This document shows, piece after piece, positions 1-6,148 of a DNA stretch of 61,632 nucleotides. This stretch comes from a virus. The stretch is taken from positions 1-61,632 of IMG/VR virus record IMGVR_UViG_3300011116_000062; one strand, written 5' to 3'. The number at the start of each line of letters is the position of its first letter. The stretch's first letter is position 1. Under the pieces are notes generated by a model that searched no databases, was not told where the DNA came from, and worked only from the letters and a program-made list of their open reading frames with translations. The position numbers and the translations under genes are program-made.

Positions 1-52
1 GCCTCCCCCTTTTTTTGTCCCCGCTTCGGCGGGGCCTATACCAGTTCCATAG

Positions 53-73
53 GTGTGTGCGCGCGTGCGCGTG
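53..73. other. Alternating purine-pyrimidine (Z-DNA-type) tract
   Basis: Twenty-one bases alternate strictly between G and T/C, ending in a CG-rich core. Such tracts can flip to Z-DNA under negative supercoiling. It lies just before the first palindrome. The role is unknown. Confidence 0.5.
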
Positions 74-104
74 GCTACATCGTTATAGTTTTGCTTAAAT
101 CATT

Positions 105-123
105 TTCTGGGATTTTCCCAGAA
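105..123. promoter_or_regulatory. Palindrome copy 1, TTCTGGGA-TTT-TCCCAGAA
   Basis: This is a perfect 8-3-8 inverted repeat and one of four copies in the window, all outside genes. It is probably the binding site of a dimeric regulator, or possibly an RNA hairpin. No clear promoter could be assigned to this copy. Confidence 0.75.
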
Positions 124-133
124 TCTCGCTGCA

Positions 134-150
134 ACCCTGCGTAGCAGGGT
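134..150. repeat. Inverted repeat ACCCTGC-GTA-GCAGGGT
   Basis: This is a perfect 7-3-7 inverted repeat 10 bases after palindrome copy 1, with the same arm-loop geometry but a different sequence. No T-run follows on either strand, so it is not a terminator. It could be a second operator. Confidence 0.55.
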
Positions 151-270
151 ACACCAATTCGTTTTGGCCGTCAACTGCCTGCCCCTTGTTCCAACTTCGT
201 AGATTCTGTTCCAAGTCGTTCCAACCGATTGGAACAAGTTTTTGCCATGTATATCAAGCACTTACGCGAC

Positions 271-300
271 TTGTTCCAATGTTCCAAGTTTTTTAGGGTA
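271..300. repeat. 30-bp inverted repeat, left arm
   Basis: This arm is the reverse complement of 391-420 with one mismatch. It contains two iterons and a run ending in TTTTTTAGGGTA. The arms are separated by 90 bases, so cruciform extrusion or a long RNA stem is possible. Confidence 0.8.
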
Positions 301-390
301 TACCTACCCCCGCATGGTAAAAAACTCGATCGGATGAGAAGGCAGCGCGGTGCGTCAACCCAAAATAAAAAAGTCACGGAGAACCCGCTC

Positions 391-420
391 TACCCTAAAA
401 AAGTTGGAACATTGGAACAA
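391..420. repeat. 30-bp inverted repeat, right arm
   Basis: This arm starts TACCCTAAAAAAG and contains the iterons at 404 and 412. It pairs with 271-300 with 29 of 30 matches. A pyrimidine-rich, AT-rich stretch follows immediately. Confidence 0.8.
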
Positions 421-676
421 CCTCATATTTTTTACTCTCTACTACTACTACTATATTATAAGTTCTTCTTCTTCTCTCTACTCTCTCACCTAGCAAAATC
501 AAGCACTTACTCAACCTACCCCGTCGCACCTTATACTATCAATGTGTCCACCTTCCCTATACTATCTGAGCCAGAGTACAACTTCGAAAACTGGAACATT
601 TGGAACAAATCCGCCCCGACTTGGAACAACCCCGAAACCGCTACACAAAAAGTGTACAATTATTTGTTCACAAGGT

Positions 677-705
677 TTGACATAGTACAAGAAACATGAG
701 ACAAT
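677..705 (+). promoter_or_regulatory. Early promoter 1 (TTGACA-N17-GACAAT)
   Basis: A perfect -35 (677-682), a 17-base spacer and a 4/6 -10 (700-705) face the first early gene. The expected start is near 712. Palindrome copy 2 begins 47 bases after the -10, inside the 5' leader. This suggests transcription by the host sigma70 polymerase, with regulation downstream of the start. Confidence 0.6.
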
Positions 706-752
706 ATCAGAATGAAAAAGCGTCCTGATTTAGCCAAGTGAGTGCAGAGCGG

Positions 753-771
753 TTCTGGGATTTTCCCAGAA
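753..771. promoter_or_regulatory. Palindrome copy 2, TTCTGGGA-TTT-TCCCAGAA
   Basis: This perfect 8-3-8 inverted repeat lies in the predicted leader of the first early operon, about 35 bases before its GGAGG ribosome site. It sits at roughly +41 from the predicted transcript start, the same geometry as copy 3. Confidence 0.8.
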
Positions 772-818
772 TCACAGAAAGTGCAGAGTCAGAAAGGTAA
801 CAACTGGAGGACATTGTT

Positions 819-1160
819 ATGAGCAAGAAGTGCAGCAACCGGGAAGCGCGAGGCCATGTTCAGAGCCGTACCCCGTTCACCGCGAACAACTTGTACGGAG
901 TGCGAGCAGGCACGAGCGAAGAACCCATGTACATTGTTTATTCCTACGGTGAGCATTGGCCGTTGTTCATCTACCACGAGCCGACAGACACATGGTTCGA
1001 AAACTCCGACAAGTACAGCGTGACCACGAGCAAGCACCGTTCGCAGTCGCACCCGCTGTGCGAGACCGTGAGCCGCCCGAAGCCGTTCATGCGTGACCTT
1101 GTGTATGTCGGTCTGGTCAAGGCGACATCGCTTGCGGGTAATGTGCGGGTGGCAGCATGA
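819..1160 (+). CDS. Small early phage protein, unknown function
   Basis: This 113-residue protein is the first gene of the early operon. GGAGG at 806-810 fixes the ATG. The leader CTGGAGGACATTGTTATG is almost the same as the one before the MoxR gene at 3820. The middle is aromatic-rich (YSYGEHWPLFIY) and is followed by a polar stretch with KYSVTTSKHRSQ. I recognise the type as a conserved phage hypothetical but know no function. Its position right after a strong promoter suggests very early expression, as for host-takeover proteins; that is inference. Confidence 0.85.
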   Translation: MSKKCSNREARGHVQSRTPFTANNLYGVRAGTSEEPMYIVYSYGEHWPLFIYHEPTDTWFENSDKYSVTTSKHRSQSHPLCETVSRPKPFMRDLVYVGLVKATSLAGNVRVAA

Positions 1161-1366
1161 GCCGGGAGGACTATGGCTGCATCAAGTGCGGCAAGCCGGT
1201 GAATCCTGCGAGATGGGAACTTGGTTACAACATCTGCATGAGCAGCGCGTGTGCCAGACCCGCTCCGGTACGCACCATCGTGCCGATGCACAAGAGCAAC
1301 TACATGGTCATCACCGACAAGCGTGACCTGATGGGTATTAACAATAAAGGAGGGTTCTACCGATGA
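1157..1366 (+). CDS. Small zinc-finger-like early protein
   Basis: This 69-residue protein starts in a 4-base ATGA overlap with the gene before, so the two are translationally coupled. A CxxC pair near the N-terminus (CIKCGK) and two later cysteines (CMSSAC) could bind one zinc ion. The remainder is basic with no domain I recognise. It may bind nucleic acid or protein in the host-takeover phase. Confidence 0.8.
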   Translation: MSREDYGCIKCGKPVNPARWELGYNICMSSACARPAPVRTIVPMHKSNYMVITDKRDLMGINNKGGFYR

Positions 1367-1530
1367 GCCATTGGAGAGAGATACAACACATCCCAGACTT
1401 CAACGGCAAAACCGTTGCCAACATCGAGTTTGACGGATACGAGCATTTCATCATCAAGTTCACCGATGGCACGCGGCTGCACATCCGCGAAATGCAACAG
1501 GCTGGACAAATTACTTGGGAGGGTAAGTGA
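1363..1530 (+). CDS. Small early protein (55 residues)
   Basis: The ATG overlaps the previous stop (ATGA) behind an AGGAGG site at about 1348-1354. The protein begins MSHWREIQHIPDF and ends QITWEGK. Its pattern of short strands (KTVANIEFDGYEHFIIKFTDGTR, broken here as VANIEFDGYEHF then IIKFTDGTR) suggests a small beta-sheet fold. The unbroken overlap chain with both neighbours is the main evidence that it is real. Function is unknown. Confidence 0.75.
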   Translation: MSHWREIQHIPDFNGKTVANIEFDGYEHFIIKFTDGTRLHIREMQQAGQITWEGK

Positions 1531-1531
1531 C

Positions 1532-1945
1532 ATGGCTAAGAAGAAGTACGCACGGAAGTGCAACGCTTGCGGCAAGGGCATGAACGAGGGGTACTGCGTC
1601 GAAAATGGTATGGAGTACTACTGTTCTGACGAGTGCCTCCACACGGAGATTACGCCCGAAGAGTGGCTTGAGTTGTACAACGATGGCGAGGGCGATTCGT
1701 ATTGGACTGACTGGAGCGAAGACCCCGACGAGTACCTTGATGATGAGGATGAGGATGAGGATGAGGATGAGGATAAGGGTAAGGATGAGGACGATTTGGT
1801 CGAAGCGTTGCAGGACACGGTAGCCAAGCAATCTCTGGTCATCAGAGATTTGATGGGCGAAGCAGACCGACTGCGTGAAGTAATAAACGCGCAGAACAAG
1901 GTCATTGAGACACTTACGCTGCTCAAGAAGCAGCAGGAGGTGTGA
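1532..1945 (+). CDS. Zinc-ribbon protein with polyacidic linker and coiled coil
   Basis: This 137-residue protein starts at the ATG at 1532, behind GGAGGG at 1518-1523; an upstream in-frame start would overlap the previous gene without a ribosome site. Residues about 10-36 hold a CxxC and a later CxxxC-type pair (CNACGK, CSDEC), a zinc-ribbon layout. An Asp/Glu tract near residues 65-85 is encoded by a GATGAG hexanucleotide repeat. The last 50 residues look like a coiled coil. Acidic phage proteins sometimes mimic DNA, but that role is only a guess. Confidence 0.85.
   Translation: MAKKKYARKCNACGKGMNEGYCVENGMEYYCSDECLHTEITPEEWLELYNDGEGDSYWTDWSEDPDEYLDDEDEDEDEDEDKGKDEDDLVEALQDTVAKQSLVIRDLMGEADRLREVINAQNKVIETLTLLKKQQEV
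1738..1790 (+). repeat. Hexanucleotide GATGAG repeat inside a gene
   Basis: Five or more near-perfect GATGAG units encode alternating Asp-Glu residues. Such repeats can change length by slippage without shifting frame, so the acidic tract may vary between relatives. Confidence 0.8.
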
Positions 1946-1946
1946 G

Positions 1947-2102
1947 ATGAAGATTCAATTGGACATCGAGGACATCGACGACCCGCTCTACGACGCTCTA
2001 CTAGAAACATTTCGCTACAAAGCGAAGATGATGGGACTTGATCCCGATGCGTACAGATACGGCGAGTGGGTTGTGTCGTGCAAAGCGGAGGACAAGGTAT
2101 GA
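1947..2102 (+). CDS. Small early protein (51 residues)
   Basis: The start is the ATG at 1947, just after an AGGAGG site that lies in the end of the upstream gene. The acidic N-terminus (MKIQLDIEDIDDP) is followed by an amphipathic stretch and GEWVVSCKAED. Its stop overlaps the start of the next gene. I do not recognise the family. Confidence 0.75.
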   Translation: MKIQLDIEDIDDPLYDALLETFRYKAKMMGLDPDAYRYGEWVVSCKAEDKV

Positions 2103-2245
2103 ACGATGCAGACCTGCGGATACTGGAGATGTACTACCAAGACGGCATGAAAGAGACGGAGATTGCAGAGTCTCTTGGGCTGTCGCTGCTCACCATCCAT
2201 GAGGTGTTGGCAGCGTGGGAAAACGGCGAGTACAAAACACGATAG
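2099..2245 (+). CDS. 48-residue helix-turn-helix protein
   Basis: The ATG lies in a 4-base overlap with the stop of the previous gene. Almost the whole protein is one HTH: LRILEMYYQDGMKETEIAES followed by LGLSLLTIHEVL, the pattern of sigma70 region 4 and many small regulators. It probably binds DNA alone or recruits RNA polymerase. It is a candidate reader of one of the palindromic sites near its operon, which is inference. It is easily missed because it is so short. Confidence 0.75.
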   Translation: MNDADLRILEMYYQDGMKETEIAESLGLSLLTIHEVLAAWENGEYKTR

Positions 2246-2255
2246 GAGGAGTGAG

Positions 2256-2420
2256 ATGGACAAGAAAGTAATCATCGAAGTCCGGGGTGGCATTCCCGAA
2301 ATCATCGAAGCACCGGACGGCGTGGATGTGGAGATACGGGACTACGACACCGAGTTCTACGAGGACGAGGACTTGCATGAGGACGACGAAGGCGAGAAGT
2401 ATTTCTTGAGGGAGGGTTGA
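2256..2420 (+). CDS. Small acidic early protein (54 residues)
   Basis: The ATG at 2256 follows AGGAGGAG. The N-terminal MDKKVIIEVRGGIPEII looks like two beta strands. The rest is strongly acidic (YDTEFYEDEDLHEDDEGEK). I recall similar short proteins in other phages, without a known function. Confidence 0.8.
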   Translation: MDKKVIIEVRGGIPEIIEAPDGVDVEIRDYDTEFYEDEDLHEDDEGEKYFLREG

Positions 2421-2422
2421 AC

Positions 2423-2611
2423 ATGGACTATTTATTTTCAATCGGTGACCGGGTGATGTGGAGCGGAGCATGGGGGACGAAAGCACCCCGTCCTGCACGG
2501 ATTGTCGGGCGTGGCGCGAAGAACAACGAGCCAGTCTACGACTTGGATAACGGCCATTGGGCATACGAGTACCAACTAGAAGCGACGGCTGATGCTGTCG
2601 AGGAGGAGTGA
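2423..2611 (+). CDS. Small SH3/KOW-like early protein (62 residues)
   Basis: The ATG at 2423 follows GGAGGG. The sequence SIGDRVMWSGAWG, then PARIVGRG, PVYDLDNGHW and a final YEYQLEA fits a small five-stranded barrel of the SH3/KOW/Tudor kind. Function is unknown. A second small protein of similar layout is in the late block at 46642-46812. Confidence 0.75.
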   Translation: MDYLFSIGDRVMWSGAWGTKAPRPARIVGRGAKNNEPVYDLDNGHWAYEYQLEATADAVEEE

Positions 2612-2612
2612 C

Positions 2613-2807
2613 ATGGAAGACGATATCGAGTGGTGGCGTAGTGAGGACAGCGACGACCGATGGATTGCTGAGCAAGTCCGTCAGTACGAACAACAGGCAT
2701 GGGAGGAAGAGCAAGCCGCCCGTGAGTTGGTAAAAAGTATTGACTCTGATGTCAAGATATCTTATACTATTCCTAAATGGGCGATCAGCCCGAGAGTTGA
2801 TGAGTAG
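2613..2807 (+). CDS. Small acidic helical early protein (64 residues)
   Basis: The start is the ATG at 2613 behind AGGAGGAG. The first 45 residues are charged and probably helical (EDDIEWWRSEDSDDRWIAEQ). The end of the gene contains the promoter for the next operon at 2740-2768, so the coding sequence and the promoter share bases. I do not recognise the family. Confidence 0.75.
   Translation: MEDDIEWWRSEDSDDRWIAEQVRQYEQQAWEEEQAARELVKSIDSDVKISYTIPKWAISPRVDE
2740..2768 (+). promoter_or_regulatory. Early promoter 2 (TTGACT-N17-TATACT)
   Basis: The -35 (2740-2745) and -10 (2763-2768) each match the sigma70 consensus at 5 of 6 bases with an ideal 17-base spacer. The promoter lies in the last codons of the upstream gene and faces 2859. 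Palindrome copy 3 begins 49 bases after the -10, as for promoter 1. Confidence 0.75.
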
Positions 2808-2817
2808 TGCAAACACA

Positions 2818-2836
2818 TTCTGGGAATTTCCCAGAA
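2818..2836. promoter_or_regulatory. Palindrome copy 3, TTCTGGGA-ATT-TCCCAGAA
   Basis: This perfect 8-3-8 inverted repeat extends to 10 bp arms with the flanking A and T. It sits between promoter 2 and the gene at 2859. It may control the MoxR/VWA operon together with the first early operon. Confidence 0.8.
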
Positions 2837-2858
2837 TCAACCTGAGAGGTACAGAGTT

Positions 2859-3770
2859 ATGAGCGTTGAGACTGACAAGTTGTTGAAGAAGCCGAACCAT
2901 GTCATCTCCCTCGCTACGTCTGCCATGTTGGTCGATGCGCGGGTGACGGTGTGGACTGGCACGAAGCAGGACAGCGAGATAAGCGAGGAGGTCACGACTG
3001 CCAAGAAAGCAGAGCGTGACTCGGGCAAGTTCGTGAAGCACTTGCTTGCGAATTGTCCAGAGCATAAGCGTTGCATGAACTACCGCCAGATTGTCTACAA
3101 CTGGATGCAGCGGCGTTCGTATGACTGGGCGGGATCGCTACGCTTGCTACCTGTCGTGGACTACCCGAAGTTCATGGCTGAGTACACGCAACATGAGAAG
3201 ACGTTCTACGAGTTGGTGGACACGTTCATCCAAGCGTACCCGACCATCGTGAGTAACCGTGCGTTCGCCTTGGGTGACATGTTCGACAGGAACGACTACC
3301 CCGACCCAGCGGAAGTGCGTAGCAAGTTCACGATTAACTTGTACCGCTCAGAAGTGCCGACCGGGGATTACCGGGTGGCTATCGCGCAGGATGCCGTCGA
3401 TGACTTGGCGGTGACCTACGAGCGACAGGCACGGAGTCTGGTCGAGACGGTGCTGACTCAGCAGAAGGATCAGTTGGTGGACATCATGAAGACACTTGCT
3501 GAGAACTGTGCTGTGGAGACTATCAGCGAGAACGGTGAGTTGAAGGTCAAGCGGAAGAAACTGTACGAGTCTACGCTCACACGAGCGCAGGAACTATGCG
3601 AGACCTTCCGTGACTTCAACATCACACGAGATAACGAGTTGGAGACTGTGCGTACAGAGTTGGCACGAGTTGTGGGTGGGCTGACCATCGACAAGTTGCG
3701 CGACAGCGATACCACACGCACCGTCGTGCATGAGGAGTTGACCGACATCCTGAAGAAGTTCGGTCTGTAA
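2859..3770 (+). CDS. DUF3150-like protein of the MoxR/VWA cassette
   Basis: This 303-residue protein is the first gene behind promoter 2. It is mostly helical and lacks catalytic motifs that I can see; the middle has NLYRSEVPTGDYRVAIAQDA and long charged helices follow. DUF3150 proteins typically sit next to a MoxR ATPase and a VWA protein in phages and plasmids, and that is the gene order here. It may be the substrate adaptor or effector of the ATPase. The family name is from memory and should be tested by profile search. Confidence 0.8.
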   Translation: MSVETDKLLKKPNHVISLATSAMLVDARVTVWTGTKQDSEISEEVTTAKKAERDSGKFVKHLLANCPEHKRCMNYRQIVYNWMQRRSYDWAGSLRLLPVVDYPKFMAEYTQHEKTFYELVDTFIQAYPTIVSNRAFALGDMFDRNDYPDPAEVRSKFTINLYRSEVPTGDYRVAIAQDAVDDLAVTYERQARSLVETVLTQQKDQLVDIMKTLAENCAVETISENGELKVKRKKLYESTLTRAQELCETFRDFNITRDNELETVRTELARVVGGLTIDKLRDSDTTRTVVHEELTDILKKFGL

Positions 3771-3819
3771 GGTAAGTGTGTTTCCGTACATAGAGTAACT
3801 ACATCTGGAGGATATTGTT

Positions 3820-4929
3820 ATGGCTATTCAGTTCATCGAGCCGTGGAGCATCAACGACCTGCGTAAGTCTGTGCCGTTGTATGCGGAGGAGTTGACCATC
3901 ATCGCCATGGGTGAGCCGGGTGTCGGCAAGTCGAGCGTGTTGAGCGGCATCGCTGAGGACATGGGTGACAAGTGGCGCAAGGTTGGCGATGGCTATCCTG
4001 ATGACAAGTACGACTACATCTATGTTGACTGCGCGGTGCGTGACCTTGGCGATACCGTGATGAGCGTACCGGACAACGAGCGCACCCGACTCATGCAGTT
4101 GGTGTCTGACTTGTTCAGGTTGGACAGTCCGAAGCCGAAGGTCATCATGCTTGACGAGTTCATGAAGACTCCGAAGTTGCTGCAAGCAATGTGGACACGG
4201 CTCATGCTTGAGCGTTGCGTAGGTGATACTCCGCTGCCCGAAGGTAGCATGGTGTTTGCTACGAGTAACAACGAGAGCGACGGAGTAGGCGATACTCAGT
4301 TGGCACACTCTGGCAATCGCACGATGCGTGTCCGTATCCGCAAGCCGAACGCTAACGAGTGGCTGACATGGGCGGGTAATAACAACATACCTACCGTGAT
4401 CCGTGCATGGGTTGCTATGAACCCGTCTGCACTCGCGTCTTACCTTGATGGTGGACAGGACGATAATCCGTACATCTTCAATCCCAGTAAGCGTGAGTTG
4501 TCGTTCGTATCTCCTCGCAGTCTCGCCAAGTCTAGCGTGGTGGTGCGTAACCGTGAGAAGGCAGGTGACCGGGTGACGGAGACGGCACTCGCAGGTGTCA
4601 TCGGTGCAGCAGCAGCCAAGGACATGACTGTCTTCATGAAGTTGGAGCGCGACTTGATTCCGGTGAGCAAGGTCATCGCAGACCCGACAGGTGTCCCGCT
4701 TCCTGATAACAAGTCTGCCGTGTTCCTCATGACATTCAACGCCATCGACACCATCGAGACGCAGGATGACCTGAGCAGTTTCATGCAGTTCATCGAGCGC
4801 GTGAAGTCCGTCGAGATTGAGTCGCTGTTCTTCACCATGTGTATGCAGAGTAAGCGTGTGGTGCGACTTGCCAAGAACAACAAGCGCATCATGGAGTGGG
4901 CCAAGGACAACTACGAGTTGCTTGTTTAA
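3820..4929 (+). CDS. MoxR-type AAA+ ATPase
   Basis: This 369-residue ATPase has Walker A at residues 31-39 (GEPGVGKSS), Walker B at 108-114 (VIMLDEF) and sensor 1 near 146-151 (FATSNN). MoxR ATPases act as chaperones that activate or insert cofactors into a partner, usually with a VWA protein, and the partner gene follows 11 bases later. The start is the ATG behind CTGGAGGATATTGTTATG. A phage role may be in virion assembly, host takeover or defence evasion; none is shown by the sequence. Confidence 0.92.
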   Translation: MAIQFIEPWSINDLRKSVPLYAEELTIIAMGEPGVGKSSVLSGIAEDMGDKWRKVGDGYPDDKYDYIYVDCAVRDLGDTVMSVPDNERTRLMQLVSDLFRLDSPKPKVIMLDEFMKTPKLLQAMWTRLMLERCVGDTPLPEGSMVFATSNNESDGVGDTQLAHSGNRTMRVRIRKPNANEWLTWAGNNNIPTVIRAWVAMNPSALASYLDGGQDDNPYIFNPSKRELSFVSPRSLAKSSVVVRNREKAGDRVTETALAGVIGAAAAKDMTVFMKLERDLIPVSKVIADPTGVPLPDNKSAVFLMTFNAIDTIETQDDLSSFMQFIERVKSVEIESLFFTMCMQSKRVVRLAKNNKRIMEWAKDNYELLV

Positions 4930-4940
4930 TCGGAGGAGTT

Positions 4941-6137
4941 ATGAGCGCAGTAAGAAAGTATGACGCAGAGTTCGAACTCAAGAGAGCGCACGTTGATTTG
5001 CTCAAGCATCGTGAGACCTGCCAGTACGCGGGAATCATCATGATGGGCGAGAGCAGCGTGGTGCATGATGCCAAGGCATGTAGGACTGCCTACACAGATG
5101 GTATCAACAAGCGTTATGGGGCGGCTTTCATGGAGACGCTGACTCGACCGCAGGTCGCAGGACTTGTGCTGCACGAGAACTTCCATGTGTTGCTCAAGCA
5201 CCTGCCACGCCATCGTGACCTGATGAAGAAGAACGCGAGACTTGCCAACGTGGCGATGGACTACGTTGTGAATGACATGATCCATGAGATTAAAGACAAG
5301 TCCGTCGTGCAGTTGCCGCCCGGTGCGCTGTATCACCCGATGTTTGCCGGGTGGTCTGTGCGTCAGGTGTACGACTACCTTGAGAAGGACATGGAGAAGA
5401 ACGGTGGCGGTGGCATGGGTGAGGGTGAGCCGCTAGATGAGCATGACTTCGATGCCGTCGAGGAGATGACACCGGAGGAGTTGAAGGAACACGATGAAAA
5501 AGTACAAGAGGCCATCCATCAAGGCGGGATGTTGGCGGGCAAGTTCGGTAACAAATTGCCACGACAAATTACTGACCTGATGAAGCCGGAGATTGACTGG
5601 GCTGAAGTCCTGCGCGACTTCTGGACTAGTGCGATGCGAGGCTATGACGAGTACACCTACGCACGCATGAACCGTCGTAGGTTGGCAGATGATTTGTACC
5701 TACCAACGATGTATTCCGAAAGGATCGGGCGCGTCGTGTTGGCTATCGACACATCCGGCAGTATCGGACAGGAGCAGTTGAATCTTGTGGCATCCCAAAT
5801 CATCCAGTTGTGCGACACCATGCCGCCCGATGAGATTGTGGTGCTGTGGTGGGATACCGAGGTACGTGGTAAGCAAGTCTTTACCGATAGCAACTACGCT
5901 AGTCTCGCTACGCTTCTCAAACCTGCCGGAGGCGGTGGTACGAGGGCATCGTGTGTCAGCCAATACATGAACAAGCACAGCATGACCGCTGATTGCGTGA
6001 TCGTGTTCACCGATGGACACATCGAGTGTGACGTTGATTGGAAGGTGACATCACCTACGCTGTGGCTCATTGACAGGCATGGTCACAGTAACTTCAAGCC
6101 GCCTGTGGGTACTCAGAAAGTCAAGGTCAACAAGTAA
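4941..6137 (+). CDS. Metallopeptidase/VWA protein (DUF2201 type)
   Basis: This 398-residue protein has an HExxH-like zinc site at residues 78-82 (HENFH) in the N-terminal half. A Glu/Asp/Gly-rich linker spans about 150-190. A VWA domain follows, with the MIDAS motif DTSGS at 270-274. This two-domain layout is typical of DUF2201 proteins that pair with MoxR ATPases. The ATG at 4941 is chosen because GGAGGAG lies just before it; earlier in-frame starts lie inside the ATPase gene. It probably forms a complex with the ATPase and processes or remodels an unknown target. Confidence 0.92.
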   Translation: MSAVRKYDAEFELKRAHVDLLKHRETCQYAGIIMMGESSVVHDAKACRTAYTDGINKRYGAAFMETLTRPQVAGLVLHENFHVLLKHLPRHRDLMKKNARLANVAMDYVVNDMIHEIKDKSVVQLPPGALYHPMFAGWSVRQVYDYLEKDMEKNGGGGMGEGEPLDEHDFDAVEEMTPEELKEHDEKVQEAIHQGGMLAGKFGNKLPRQITDLMKPEIDWAEVLRDFWTSAMRGYDEYTYARMNRRRLADDLYLPTMYSERIGRVVLAIDTSGSIGQEQLNLVASQIIQLCDTMPPDEIVVLWWDTEVRGKQVFTDSNYASLATLLKPAGGGGTRASCVSQYMNKHSMTADCVIVFTDGHIECDVDWKVTSPTLWLIDRHGHSNFKPPVGTQKVKVNK

Positions 6138-6148
6138 GGAGATATGTT

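Larger units (their letters stand above)
188..627. repeat. Iteron cluster GTTCCAA / TTGGAAC (ten copies)
   Basis: GTTCCAA starts at 188, 208, 218, 273 and 281; TTGGAAC starts at 229, 404, 412, 600 and 621, and a one-mismatch copy lies at 591-597. The pair at 218-235 forms a 7-4-7 palindrome. Some spacings are close to one helical turn (208 to 218 to 229), and paired copies sit 8 bases apart at 273/281 and 404/412. A 12-base direct repeat, TCAAGCACTTAC, also occurs at 254-265 and 499-510. Iterons of this kind bind an initiator or a repressor; which one applies here is not decided. Confidence 0.75.
1..818. other. Non-coding control region, candidate replication origin
   Basis: I find no convincing gene in these 818 bases, although the rest of the window is almost gap-free. 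The region holds two copies of the TTCTGGGA palindrome (105-123, 753-771), a 21-base alternating purine-pyrimidine tract (53-73), a 7-3-7 inverted repeat (134-150), ten GTTCCAA/TTGGAAC iterons (188-627), a 30-bp inverted repeat (271-300 with 391-420), a pyrimidine- and AT-rich stretch (about 421-490) and a sigma70-like promoter (677-705). Iterons beside an easily melted stretch are typical of replication origins, but that role is inferred. The same bases also lie between the early and late transcription units if the genome is circular. Confidence 0.7.

Noticed and set aside
10-34. Hairpin CCCCGC-TTCG-GCGGGG with a T run, as a terminator
   Set aside because: The T run precedes the hairpin on the plus strand, and on the minus strand A, not T, follows it. 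It is not a normal terminator in either direction.
229-699. 156-codon open frame on the plus strand
   Set aside because: It has a TTG start without a ribosome site, a low-complexity Leu/Phe stretch, and is made of iterons and inverted repeats. It is more likely an origin or control region.
2190-3065. 291-codon minus-strand frame over early genes
   Set aside because: It lies antisense to a tightly coupled run of plus-strand genes and a promoter, and its product shows no motif or sensible composition.
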